From assembly GCF_900100255.1 (NCBI RefSeq), contig NZ_FMTS01000007.1, positions 56,672-120,671 on the forward strand: a DNA stretch of 64,000 nucleotides, written 5' to 3'. This DNA comes from Asticcacaulis taihuensis. Its GTDB lineage: Bacteria > Pseudomonadota > Alphaproteobacteria > Caulobacterales > Caulobacteraceae. Under the pieces are notes generated by a model. It saw only the letters and a list, made by a program, of their open reading frames with translations. It was not told the DNA's origin and searched no databases. Within the stretch, counting starts at the first letter, position 1; each line of letters opens with the position of its first letter. Positions 43,023-51,330 of the stretch are shown here, one piece after another. A program made the translations under genes and the position numbers.

Positions 43023-44927
43023 TTAGGTTGGGCTTTCGTCGCCGTCCTGCCAGATTTGTCCGCTTCTCAAGGACTTCCGCAGGGCATCGCGTTCGAGCTT
43101 GAGCCGTGAAAAAAATTCTGTCCCCACCTGTTCGCGGGCCGAATTCAAAGCACGATCCAAGGCCGTCAAACGCGAGACCGCGTTGAACGCCTGTAACCAG
43201 CGGGCATGGGCATCAGCTGAAGATATGTCCGGTGAGAGGAATGGCGCGCCGCTCTTTAGGGCCGCCTTCTGTATCTCGCTTAACAATGCACCAAGTCCTT
43301 GCTTTTGCAGATGGCGACTCAAGGCGGGCCTGTCAAGCCCTTCGTGCTGAAAACTGAGCGCGATGAGCGCCTTTGCCAGGGGCGCCAGGGCGTCGTCGCC
43401 AAAGCCATAGGCTTCCAACCCCTCCACCTGGTCAAGCATCCAGTCCGGATTATCGACCAGGCCCTGCGCCAGGCTGGCCGCCGTCGGATCGAGGGCAGAG
43501 GACAGATTGACCGCCGCGCGACGTGTTTCTTCCATGGCCGGCGGGATATAGATTTCGCGCTTTTGCCCCGGCTGCCAGGCTTTTCGCGGCGCCGCACCCT
43601 GGTTTGGAACGAAGGGCGCCTTCCCCTGAAAACCGGCTTGCCTCTGCGGCGCCACCAGCGCGTCATAGCGCTCCAGCAGGTCCTGGCGATAGGCTTCGGC
43701 TAGGTCCTTGTCCTCGATCTGCGCCGCCAGGGCGCGAAGGCGTTTCTTGAAACCGGCCTTGCGTTCCGGCGTATCGAGCGGCTCGGCTTCCGCCTCGCGG
43801 CTGAACAGCACCTCGACGAACGGCCGCGTCTCCTTCAGCGCCTCGCGCAGGGCCAGCGCCCCCTTTTCGCGCAGCACATCGTCCGGGTCCTTGCCGCCGG
43901 TGATCAGGCAGACCTTGAAAGACCGGCCGGGCTTGAGCTTGGGCAACGCCCGATCCAGGGCACGCGAAGCCGCGCGTTGCCCGGCCTTGTCGCCATCGAA
44001 GCAAAGGGTCGGTTCGGGGTGGCGGCGCCACAGGATTTCGATCTGTTCCTCGGTCAGGGCCGTGCCCAGCGGCGCCACCGCCGCCACATGGGCGCGTTGA
44101 CAGGCGATGACGTCCATATAGCCCTCGACCACCACCAGCTCTGCGTGGGTTTCCTGCGCCCCCAGCAGTTTTAGCGCTTTCGGCAGGCCGAACAACATCT
44201 GCCCCTTGTGGAACAGGGTCGTTTCCGGCCCATTGAGATATTTGGCCTTGTCGTCCGGATTAAGCGCCCGCCCACCGAAGGAAACGACAATGCCGCGCTG
44301 ATCCTCGATCGGGAACATCAGGCGGTCACGGAAACGGTCATAGGGGGCCGAGCCGCCCTCGATCTCGATCAGCAGGCCGCATTCGACCAGTTCGGAGACC
44401 TTGGCGCCACGCTGCACCAACGCATCTTTCAGCGCCGTGCGGTCACGCGGGGCATAGCCCAGGCCAAAGGTGACGATGTCTTCTTTTGATAATCCGCGCC
44501 GCTCCAGGTAGTCGCGCGCATTCTGCGCGGCGGGCGTCTTGTCCTGCAACCGGCTGACAAACCACTTCTGCGCCAGGTCCATCCAGTCGGTCAGCCCCCG
44601 GCGCTTCATCTCGGCCGCCTTGGCCTGGGGGGTATCGACCGGCAGGGCCATGCCGGCTTCGGCGGCCAGTTTCTCGACCGCCTCGTTGAAACTCAGCCGT
44701 TCGGTTTCCTGCAGAAAGGAGATGATGTCGCCATGCTTGCCGGAGGAAAAATCATGGAAGAAACGCTTCTCGTCATTGACATAGAAGGAGGGCGTCTTTT
44801 CCTTGCTGAAAGGCGACAGACCCACCCATTCGCGTCCATTCTTGCGCAGCTTGACGCTCTTGCCTATGACCTCCGAGGGCCGCAGGCGCGTCTTTAGCTC
44901 TTCAAGAAAATGATCATCGAACCGCAC
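43023..44927 (-). CDS. dnaG: DNA primase
   Basis: Makes RNA primers at the replication fork; 634 residues from a GTG at 44927 (MRFDDHFLEELK). The N-terminal CHC2-type fold is present (VGLSPFSKEKTPSFYV...RFFHDFSSGKHGDI), but the four zinc ligands are replaced: Ser38, Ser41, Asp59 and Ser62 stand where E. coli has Cys, His, Cys, Cys. I recall the same loss in other alphaproteobacterial primases. The catalytic TOPRIM part shows VVEGYMDVIA and FDGDKAG. A longer open frame from 44954 is unlikely. It forms the usual dnaG-rpoD neighbourhood, with a 112-base gap to rpoD. Confidence 0.95.
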   Translation of the reverse strand: MRFDDHFLEELKTRLRPSEVIGKSVKLRKNGREWVGLSPFSKEKTPSFYVNDEKRFFHDFSSGKHGDIISFLQETERLSFNEAVEKLAAEAGMALPVDTPQAKAAEMKRRGLTDWMDLAQKWFVSRLQDKTPAAQNARDYLERRGLSKEDIVTFGLGYAPRDRTALKDALVQRGAKVSELVECGLLIEIEGGSAPYDRFRDRLMFPIEDQRGIVVSFGGRALNPDDKAKYLNGPETTLFHKGQMLFGLPKALKLLGAQETHAELVVVEGYMDVIACQRAHVAAVAPLGTALTEEQIEILWRRHPEPTLCFDGDKAGQRAASRALDRALPKLKPGRSFKVCLITGGKDPDDVLREKGALALREALKETRPFVEVLFSREAEAEPLDTPERKAGFKKRLRALAAQIEDKDLAEAYRQDLLERYDALVAPQRQAGFQGKAPFVPNQGAAPRKAWQPGQKREIYIPPAMEETRRAAVNLSSALDPTAASLAQGLVDNPDWMLDQVEGLEAYGFGDDALAPLAKALIALSFQHEGLDRPALSRHLQKQGLGALLSEIQKAALKSGAPFLSPDISSADAHARWLQAFNAVSRLTALDRALNSAREQVGTEFFSRLKLERDALRKSLRSGQIWQDGDESPT

Positions 44928-45025
44928 CGGCCTATATAGGCATTTCGCTGTCAAAATGAAGAACAGATATTATCATCTTGGCAAACTTTTGCCGCCATTC
45001 TCCCGATGATGCGGAGAATCTGCGA

Positions 45026-46030
45026 ATGGCGGTAAAACACTGGATCAAGGCATTGGCGGCCGTATGCCTGACACTGACGGTGTCGGGTTGCACCACCCTG
45101 CAATCGGCCCTTGATGCCCTGCACAAAACCCCGGCGCCGGTTTTCCATACCGAAGGCAGCGAAATCCTCAGGCCGGACGGCACCGCCTTCATCGCCCGTG
45201 GCATAAATCTCCAATATGGCGACAATCCGAAAGCCGCCCTGCCGGCCATCAAGGCGATTTCTTCGACCGGCGCCAATATCATCCGCCTGCAACTGCGCCG
45301 CAACACCTCGGCGAAAGATCTGAAAAAGGCGCTCGACAAGGCCGTTGCCCTGAAGCTGCCGGTCATGGTCTTCTACTGGGAACAGGATATCACCTGCGGC
45401 ACCGACAGTGCCCGCCTGCGGCGGGATACCGGCGACCTTTGGCTGCGGCGCTGGGCCGACGTGCTGAGCGAGCGGAAATATCAACCGTACCTGATGCTCA
45501 ATATCGCCAATGAGTGGGGTAGCTCGAAGGACAATTACGCCAGCTACATGGCGACCTATACCGACCTGATCCGCGCCATGCGCACGCGCGGCTATCGCGC
45601 ACCGATCGTGATCGATGCCGCCGATTGCGGACAGGCGACCGGCAGCTTCCTCGAAGGGCGCGGCAAGACCCTGCAGGCGCTCGACCCGCTGCATAACCTG
45701 ATCGTATCGGTTCATGCCTACAATAAGCCGTGGAATTCGCCGGAAAAGATCGACCGGAACATCGCCGATCTGCGCCGTGAAGGCGTGCCCTTCCTGCTGG
45801 GAGAATTCGGTGATCAGGAACTGATCGAGGATGGCAATGCTGTCGACCACCTGCACCTGATGCAGGCGGCGCAGGACACCGGCACCGGCTGGATCACCTG
45901 GAGCTGGAAAGGCAATGGCGGCGTCACGAAAGTGCTCGATATGTCGGAAAGCTACGGCAAGGTGAAACTGACCCGTCGTGGCCAGGAAATCGTTGATGGT
46001 CCCTACGGCCTGCGCGCTACTGCGAGATAA
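45026..46030 (+). CDS. GH5-like glycoside hydrolase lipoprotein
   Basis: A 334-residue exported protein with a lipobox VSGC (Cys22). The TIM-barrel sequence resembles family 5 glycosidases (mannanase/cellulase): RPDGTAFIARGINLQYG, NIIRLQL, the acid/base Glu163 in LNIANEWGSS, a His-Ala-Tyr strand SVHAYNKPW and the nucleophile Glu260 in PFLLGEFGDQ. It likely cleaves a beta-mannan or beta-glucan in the periplasm or on the outer membrane. ATG 45026 has a GGAG ribosome site. It is divergent from dnaG with about 100 bases between, including the palindrome GCCTATATAGGC at 44930-44941. Confidence 0.82.
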   Translation: MAVKHWIKALAAVCLTLTVSGCTTLQSALDALHKTPAPVFHTEGSEILRPDGTAFIARGINLQYGDNPKAALPAIKAISSTGANIIRLQLRRNTSAKDLKKALDKAVALKLPVMVFYWEQDITCGTDSARLRRDTGDLWLRRWADVLSERKYQPYLMLNIANEWGSSKDNYASYMATYTDLIRAMRTRGYRAPIVIDAADCGQATGSFLEGRGKTLQALDPLHNLIVSVHAYNKPWNSPEKIDRNIADLRREGVPFLLGEFGDQELIEDGNAVDHLHLMQAAQDTGTGWITWSWKGNGGVTKVLDMSESYGKVKLTRRGQEIVDGPYGLRATAR

Positions 46031-46138
46031 CGACGTTTTTACGTTCTGTTTACTTTTAAACAGCCGACAAAGAACGCACATCCTTACAAGGGGAAGCATA
46101 GGGTGCCGCGCGCGCATCCCTCACAAGGACATTTTCCC

Positions 46139-46501
46139 ATGAAAGCCTTTCTGCCCCTGGCAGCCACGGCTGCCTTCCTCACCGGCGTGGCGGCCCTGCC
46201 CGCTATCACCCAGGCGCAATCAACACCCTCCGCTGATACCCAGGGCGCGGGCGCTTCCAGTTCCGGCAGCTCCATGATGGCCTGTGACAGCATGTCTCCA
46301 AACATGTCCCAGAACATGTCAATGAGCAGCATGAGTCATATGGACGGCCATATGAGCGGGATGCCTGACAAGAGCCACATGCCCGCTCACGGGACCATGG
46401 ACAATTGTCCCGCCAGCAACATGGGCGGGATGACCATTATGAGCGCTTCGTCGGACAGCGCCTCCCAAAGCGCGTCCTCTGGCAGTTCATCTTCCCAATA
46501 G
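46139..46501 (+). CDS. Secreted Met/Ser-rich low-complexity protein
   Basis: A 120-residue exported protein with a signal peptide (about 1-27, ending ITQAQ). The mature part is very rich in Met, Ser, His and Asp with many M-x-x-M spacings (MSPNMSQNMSMSSMSHM and so on), two Cys and a Ser-rich tail. Such Met/His clusters resemble periplasmic copper-binding proteins, but no copper gene is adjacent. AAGGA lies 10 bases before the ATG. Function unknown; metal binding is inference only. Confidence 0.7.
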   Translation: MKAFLPLAATAAFLTGVAALPAITQAQSTPSADTQGAGASSSGSSMMACDSMSPNMSQNMSMSSMSHMDGHMSGMPDKSHMPAHGTMDNCPASNMGGMTIMSASSDSASQSASSGSSSSQ

Positions 46502-46507
46502 CCGCGC

Positions 46508-47905
46508 TTATTCCACTCCTGCCAGTTCGGCGATCGGCGTTTTCAGGCAGGCGACGAAGTCATCGCGCCAGCGCGAGACATCGTTGGTGCGGACGTTCTC
46601 CATCAGCGATTCCCAGCGCCGTTTGCGCTCCTTCAGCGGCATGGACAGGCCGCGATGCACGGCTTCCGATACGTCCTCGCGGCTGAGCGGGTTAACGATC
46701 AGCGCGTCTTTCATCTGCTCGGCGGCGCCGGCGAACTGCGACAGGACCAGCACGCCGGGATTTTCCGGGTCCTGCGCCGCCACATATTCCTTGGCAACCA
46801 GGTTCATGCCATCACGCAGGGGCGTCACCAGGCCGATATCGGCGGCGCGGTAGATGCCGGCCAGTTCATCACGGCGATAGGCGCGATTGACATAGCGCAG
46901 CGGCACCCAGTCGACCGTGGCATAGGCGCCGTTGATCTTGCCCGACAGGTTATCCAGACGGCCGCGCAGATCCTGATAAGCGTCAACCTCATCGCGCGAC
47001 CGCGTGGCGATCTGCAACAGGAACAGGTGCCCGTGCATTCCCGGATTATTGGCCAGCAGGGTTTCATAGGCCGTGAAGCGCTCCTCCAGCCCCTTGGAAT
47101 AGTCGAGCCGGTCGACACCCAGCAGCATCTTGCGGCCGGCCTGGCTGTTCAGCATGGTCTTGTAGAACAGCTCAGCGCGTTCGCTTTTCAGCGTGGCCTC
47201 GAAATCGGTGGCATCGATTCCGATCGGGAAGGCGCGGGCGCGGATGCGGCGGCCAAAGGCGCTGATCACGCCGTCCTTTTCGAGCGCCGCCCCGGCATCA
47301 TGGATGGCGTAATCGGTAAAAGCTTCGACATCGTCCTCGGTCTGGAAACCGACCAGATCATAGCTGAACATCGATTCGACCAGTTCGCCATGGCGCGGCA
47401 GGGTGGAGAGAATCCGCCGCGCCGGCCAGGGGATATGCAGGAAAAAGCCGATGCGGTTTTTCACCCCGCGCTTGCGCAGTTCGCGGCCCAGCGGAATCAG
47501 GTGATAGTCCTGCACCCAGATGATATCGTCCGGCCCGATCAACGGCAGGAGGGTCTCGGCGAAGCGCGTATTGACCCGCTCATAGCCCTCATCGAAGCTG
47601 CGCTCATAGTTCACCAGGTCCGGCCGGTAATGGAACAGCGGCCACAGGGTGCGGTTGGCGTAGCCGTTGTAATATTCCTGCTCGTCCTGGGCATCGAGAT
47701 CGAGCAGGGCCACGGTAACGCCGCCGACCACCTGCATCGACATCTGGCCGGTATAGGGCTCGACCGTATGGCCGCTCCAGCCGAACCACAGCCCCTTGTC
47801 CTCGCGCAGGGCGGCCGAAAGCGCCATGGCCAGGCCGCCGGCGGTGCCGACACCGGGATCGGCCGGCGGATTGACGCGGTTAGATACGACGATAAGACGG
47901 CTCAA
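46508..47905 (-). CDS. otsA: Alpha,alpha-trehalose-phosphate synthase
   Basis: GT20 glycosyltransferase of 465 residues. It joins UDP-glucose and glucose-6-phosphate into trehalose-6-phosphate. Marks: SRLIVVSNRVN, GTAGGLAMAL, WVQDYHLIPLGRELR, IGFFLHIPWPARR, LLGVDRLDYSKGLEERF and LVTPLRDGMNLVAKEYVAAQ. The best start is TTG at 47905, with GGAG 9 bases upstream; it lies inside the 3' end of otsB, so the two genes overlap by 26 bases. Trehalose serves as a stress protectant. Confidence 0.95.
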   Translation of the reverse strand: MSRLIVVSNRVNPPADPGVGTAGGLAMALSAALREDKGLWFGWSGHTVEPYTGQMSMQVVGGVTVALLDLDAQDEQEYYNGYANRTLWPLFHYRPDLVNYERSFDEGYERVNTRFAETLLPLIGPDDIIWVQDYHLIPLGRELRKRGVKNRIGFFLHIPWPARRILSTLPRHGELVESMFSYDLVGFQTEDDVEAFTDYAIHDAGAALEKDGVISAFGRRIRARAFPIGIDATDFEATLKSERAELFYKTMLNSQAGRKMLLGVDRLDYSKGLEERFTAYETLLANNPGMHGHLFLLQIATRSRDEVDAYQDLRGRLDNLSGKINGAYATVDWVPLRYVNRAYRRDELAGIYRAADIGLVTPLRDGMNLVAKEYVAAQDPENPGVLVLSQFAGAAEQMKDALIVNPLSREDVSEAVHRGLSMPLKERKRRWESLMENVRTNDVSRWRDDFVACLKTPIAELAGVE

Positions 47906-48728
47906 TGGCGGTCTCCAGTTCAAGACATTCAGTTTGCAGCCCGCGCGCGAGCCAGTGATGGACGGCGTCCACATTGCCTAGGCGGTAATCAGCGAAGGTT
48001 TCGCGCAAACCCCCGACCAGCACGCCGATGCCGCCGAAAGACCGCACCACGCGGAAGCCGTCCTCGTCGGTCAGGTCATCGCCGACGAACACCGGCCGCG
48101 TGCCGGCAAAGGGCGGCTCGACCATGAAGGCGCGCACGGCCCGGCCCTTATCCATGCCGGGGGTCAGGAATTCGATTACCATGACGCCGCGTTGCAGCTT
48201 GAGGCCGGTGCGGCGGGCCAGATCCTCGGCGAAGATATCGACCACCGGTTCCAGGGTCGGTTCCGCACGGTAATGCAGGGCCACGCTCAAAGGCTTTTCC
48301 TCGACATGCAGTTCCGGATACTTGCGCACGAAGGCGGCGATTTCCTGTCTGGCCTGCGCCACGCCGGAATGAATCGGCGCCACGATCATATCCAGGCGGG
48401 CATCGCGGCGTTGCAGGCCGTGACTGCCGGCCACCGCCGGCACCACGCCTTCCAGAATGCGGTCGATATCGGCGATCGGCCGGCCACTGACCACCGCCAG
48501 GCGACCTTCAAGACGCATAGCCAAGTTGCGGATGAGGGCATTGCGGGCAATATCCGGTCCCACCGCCTCCGGTGTGTCGGTAAATGGCGCCAGGGTGCCG
48601 TCGAGATCGAGAAACAGGGAGATATCATCGAGGGCGCAGCGCATCAGGGCGTTGATCTTTGTGGCGACCGTCATCCGCGCGGCATCCTGCCGTTTGCGAC
48701 TTTCCATATATTCATTAGCCCATTCCAC
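47880..48728 (-). CDS. otsB: Trehalose-6-phosphate phosphatase
   Basis: HAD-superfamily phosphatase of 282 residues that makes trehalose. Motif I is DLDGTLAPF (Asp41 nucleophile, Asp43), motif II VVSGRP, and the metal-binding motif IV GDDLTDEDGF. It is the first gene of the otsBA unit on the minus strand and its end overlaps otsA. The start is uncertain: ATG 48728, 48707 and 48674 are all in frame, and I use the first. Confidence 0.93.
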   Translation of the reverse strand: MEWANEYMESRKRQDAARMTVATKINALMRCALDDISLFLDLDGTLAPFTDTPEAVGPDIARNALIRNLAMRLEGRLAVVSGRPIADIDRILEGVVPAVAGSHGLQRRDARLDMIVAPIHSGVAQARQEIAAFVRKYPELHVEEKPLSVALHYRAEPTLEPVVDIFAEDLARRTGLKLQRGVMVIEFLTPGMDKGRAVRAFMVEPPFAGTRPVFVGDDLTDEDGFRVVRSFGGIGVLVGGLRETFADYRLGNVDAVHHWLARGLQTECLELETAIEPSYRRI

Positions 48729-49024
48729 TTCATTAACGCCGATGGATACGGCAAATAGCTTTGCCGACCATCGTTTTCAAAGTACAGCCCAGCCTCAATT
48801 GTGACAAAATAAGAATATTTATTGAGATTATTGAGATGAATATGGAAAATAAAATTTCCATAAAGACAATATTTTCGTCTTGAGGCCGTATAGCCATGCG
48901 TCTATCAACCTAGCACCCATGGGAAACTCTTTTCAACCGACCTCGCGTTTCTGTGATCGATTGTGAGAGTTTTTGTGATCACTGCGAATGCACATTCCCG
49001 TATCAAGATATATTGCCTGGAGCT

Positions 49025-49075
49025 ATTCAGAGCGTTTTTCGATCTGAATGCGTCAGATCGGAAAGCGCTCTGAAT
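49025..49075. repeat. 23-bp stem-loop, REP-like palindromic element
   Basis: ATTCAGAGCGTTTTTCGATCTGA (one arm written in part: ATTCAGAGCG... to 49047) pairs with 49053-49075 around a 5-base loop ATGCG. All positions pair if two G-U pairs are allowed in RNA. The sequence recalls palindromic intergenic repeats of alphaproteobacteria that carry AGATCGGAAAGCGCTCT. Confidence 0.8.
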
Positions 49076-49114
49076 TCTTTACTTTACCGCACTTTTTAAT
49101 CCGAAAAGTGCGTC

Positions 49115-49131
49115 ACACTTTCGGAAAGTGT
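49115..49131 (+). promoter_or_regulatory. Hairpin hiding the GH15 ribosome site
   Basis: ACACTTT-CGG-AAAGTGT forms a 7-bp stem. It includes the GGAAAG (49123-49128) that is the only good ribosome site for the GTG at 49136. Just upstream, GCACTTTT / AAAAGTGC (49089-49096 / 49104-49111) has a similar arm and could compete for pairing. Confidence 0.55.
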
Positions 49132-49135
49132 TCTC

Positions 49136-50950
49136 GTGCCTGAACAGACCAATCTCGACCTCTCCCCCATCGGCAATTGCGCCGCCACCGCCCTGATTGA
49201 TCGCCGGGGCCGCTTTGTCTGGGCCTGCTATCCACGCATCGACGGCGAACCGGTCTTTTCCGCCCTGCTTGAACCCAACTGCGGCGGCAGCGAAAATGCC
49301 GGCCAAGAAAACGCGGGATGCTGGAGTGTCGAGATGGCCGACATAACGGAAACCACTCAAGCCTATATTCGCAACACCGCCGTGCTGCGCACCGAAATGC
49401 GCGACCGCCACGGCGCCGTGGTCGAGATCATCGACTTCGCCCCGCGCCTGCATCACCTTAACCGCACCTACAAGCCCTGGGCCTTTTACCGGCTAATCCG
49501 GCCGGTTTCGGGCACGCCGCGCATCCGTATCCGCATGGCGCCGACCGGAAACTGGGGGCGCGACCTCGGCGCCGCCACCTATGGCTCCAGCCACATTCGC
49601 TACGAGTGCGGCCCGGCGGTGATGCGCCTGACCACCAATGCCCCCCTCACCTACCTGCGCGAAGACCAGACCTTCCGGCTGGAAGGCCCGCTTGGCTTCC
49701 ATCTGGGACCGGACGAGCCCTACCCAAATGACGTGCTGACCGATGCCGAGCACATGCTGCGCGCCACCGCCGCCTACTGGCAGGGCTGGGTGCGCACCCT
49801 GACCATCCCGCTGGAATGGCAGGAAGCGGTGATCCGCGCCGCCATCACACTCAAGCTCTGTTCCTACGATGACACCGGCGCCATCGTGGCGGCCATGACC
49901 ACCTCGATCCCCGAAGCGGCCAATACCGGCCGCAACTGGGATTACCGCTACTGCTGGATCAGGGATGCCTATTATGTGGTGCGGGCGCTGAACCGGCTGG
50001 GCGCTGCCGACATGCTGGAAAGCTATCTCGTCTATCTGCGCAACCTCACCGACCAGGCGGCCGGAGGCCATGTGCAGCCGCTTTACAGCGTCTCCCTACA
50101 AGGCGACCTGACCGAGCGCATCGCGCCCGATATGAAGGGCTACCGCGGCATGGGACCGGTGCGCGTCGGCAACCAGGCCTATGAGCATCACCAGCACGAT
50201 GTCTATGGCCAGATGATCCTGCCGCTGACCCAGTCCTTCTTCGATGCCCGCTTCCTGCGCGTCGGCACCGAGGCCGATTTCCACGCCCTGGAAAAGGTCG
50301 GCGATCGCGCGTTTGACGTCTACGACAAGCCGGATGCCGGGCTATGGGAATTCCGCACCATAGCGCGTGTTCATACCTATTCGGCATTGCTTTGCTGGGC
50401 GGCGTGCGACCGGCTGGCCAATGTGGCGCTGTCGCTCGACCTGAAGGACCGCAGCAGCTTCTGGAGCAAACGCGCGGGCATCATCCGCAAGACGATCGAG
50501 GAAAAGGCATGGAACGAAAAACTGGGCATCTTCGCCGGCTCCTTCGGCGGCGAGGAGGTCGATGCCAGCCTGCTGCAACTATTCGAACTGGGCTTCCTGC
50601 CGGCCGATGATCCACGCTGTGTCGCCACCTTCAAGGAGTGCGAACGACAACTACGTAAGGGCGACAACTTCTACCGCTATGTCGAACCGGACGATTTCGG
50701 CGAACCGGAAACCGCCTTCAATTTCTGCACCTTCTGGTACATCGAGGCCCTGCACCTGATGGGCCGCACGGAGGAGGCGCGAGATCTGTTTGAGGCCATG
50801 CTGGCGCGCCGTACCCATTCCGGCCTGCTGTCGGAGGATGTGAAAGTCGATACCGGCGAACTGTGGGGTAATTTCCCGCAGACCTATTCGCTGGTCGGGC
50901 TGATCACCTGCGCCGTCCTGCTCAGCCGCCCGTGGACGACGGTGCGGTAG
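49136..50950 (+). CDS. GH15 glucoamylase/trehalase-like glycoside hydrolase
   Basis: Glycoside hydrolase of 604 residues without a signal peptide, so cytoplasmic. An N-terminal beta domain (LSPIGNCAATALIDRRGRFVWACYPRID) is followed by the (alpha/alpha)6 barrel: NWDYRYCWIRDA (267-278), EHHQHDVYGQM, and the catalytic region GLLSEDVKVDTGELWGNFPQTYSLVG near the C-terminus. GH15 enzymes act on alpha-glucans or trehalose; the position next to otsBA favours a role in trehalose or storage-glucan turnover. It starts with GTG at 49136 and its ribosome site sits in a hairpin. Confidence 0.87.
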   Translation: MPEQTNLDLSPIGNCAATALIDRRGRFVWACYPRIDGEPVFSALLEPNCGGSENAGQENAGCWSVEMADITETTQAYIRNTAVLRTEMRDRHGAVVEIIDFAPRLHHLNRTYKPWAFYRLIRPVSGTPRIRIRMAPTGNWGRDLGAATYGSSHIRYECGPAVMRLTTNAPLTYLREDQTFRLEGPLGFHLGPDEPYPNDVLTDAEHMLRATAAYWQGWVRTLTIPLEWQEAVIRAAITLKLCSYDDTGAIVAAMTTSIPEAANTGRNWDYRYCWIRDAYYVVRALNRLGAADMLESYLVYLRNLTDQAAGGHVQPLYSVSLQGDLTERIAPDMKGYRGMGPVRVGNQAYEHHQHDVYGQMILPLTQSFFDARFLRVGTEADFHALEKVGDRAFDVYDKPDAGLWEFRTIARVHTYSALLCWAACDRLANVALSLDLKDRSSFWSKRAGIIRKTIEEKAWNEKLGIFAGSFGGEEVDASLLQLFELGFLPADDPRCVATFKECERQLRKGDNFYRYVEPDDFGEPETAFNFCTFWYIEALHLMGRTEEARDLFEAMLARRTHSGLLSEDVKVDTGELWGNFPQTYSLVGLITCAVLLSRPWTTVR

Positions 50951-51000
50951 CGCCCATCAAGGTTGCGCTAGCGCAGGCGTCGAGCCGCTTAAAAAGTGAT

Positions 51001-51028
51001 CCACAGATTACGCAGATTTCGCAGATTA
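51001..51028 (-). repeat. Three-unit ATCTGCGTA-type array, inverted
   Basis: Read on the minus strand: AATCTGCGA, AATCTGCGT and AATCTGTGG, three diverged units of the same 9-bp motif found at 51141-51203. The two arrays face each other and could pair as arms of about 27 bases. Confidence 0.75.
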
Positions 51029-51140
51029 TTTTGATATTTACCGGCGGACTTAAGGCAAACCTCCCTGTAACGGATTGTCGCTTCGCGTCGAAAAACCATA
51101 CGCGGCCAGGCTGACACATGCATCGAAGATGCATTAAAAA

Positions 51141-51203
51141 ATCTGCGTAATCTGCGTAATCTGCGTAATCTGCGTAATCTGCGTAATCTGCGTAATCTGC
51201 GGA
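51141..51203 (+). repeat. Seven tandem copies of ATCTGCGTA
   Basis: Six exact 9-bp units and a last unit ATCTGCGGA follow one another without interruption. The period and sequence recall a dispersed repeat of environmental bacteria (ATCTGCGTAATCTGCGGAT). It is not a CRISPR: there are no spacers. Confidence 0.92.
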
Positions 51204-51296
51204 TTGTTTCTTAAACTGACCACGCTGTAGCAAGACGGCCGCTAAGACTGCTGAATGCCTTTTCGTACCAGGCTCTTGCGTATCACCCTACCTTAA

Positions 51297-51330
51297 GCTA
51301 TATACTGAACTAAATGGTTCAGTATATAGC
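51297..51330. promoter_or_regulatory. Palindromic operator across the ArsR start codon
   Basis: GCTATATACTGAAC (51297-51310) and GTTCAGTATATAGC (51317-51330) form a perfect 14-bp inverted repeat. The ATG (51314-51316) lies in the 6-base centre. A -35-like TTGCGT (51276-51281) and TATATA (51299-51304) are 17 bases apart, which would start the transcript at or near the ATG. It is a strong candidate for self-repression. Confidence 0.8.

Larger units (their letters stand above)
48729..49135. promoter_or_regulatory. Divergent intergenic region otsB / GH15 with hairpins
   Basis: A 407-base region without a gene. Its otsB-proximal half is AT-rich (around 48800-48880) and probably holds the promoters. 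The GH15-proximal 110 bases contain three consecutive hairpins: 49025-49075, 49089-49111 and 49115-49131. Confidence 0.65.
50951..51296. other. Intergenic region with inverted 9-bp repeat arrays
   Basis: No credible gene lies here. The region has a three-unit array at 51001-51028 and a seven-unit array at 51141-51203 in the opposite orientation (see separate entries). An open frame on the minus strand spans the arrays but only encodes the repeat as DYA units. Confidence 0.6.

Noticed and set aside
44930-44941. Palindrome GCCTATATAGGC as an operator
   Set aside because: Short AT-centred palindromes are common by chance, and it lies immediately before the dnaG start with no related copy seen.
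51141-51203. Possible CRISPR array
   Set aside because: The units are contiguous 9-mers with no spacers, and there are no cas genes.
50922-51233. Minus-strand frame encoding repeated DYA units
   Set aside because: The peptide repeat is only the translation of the 9-bp DNA repeat; no ribosome site and no homology pattern.
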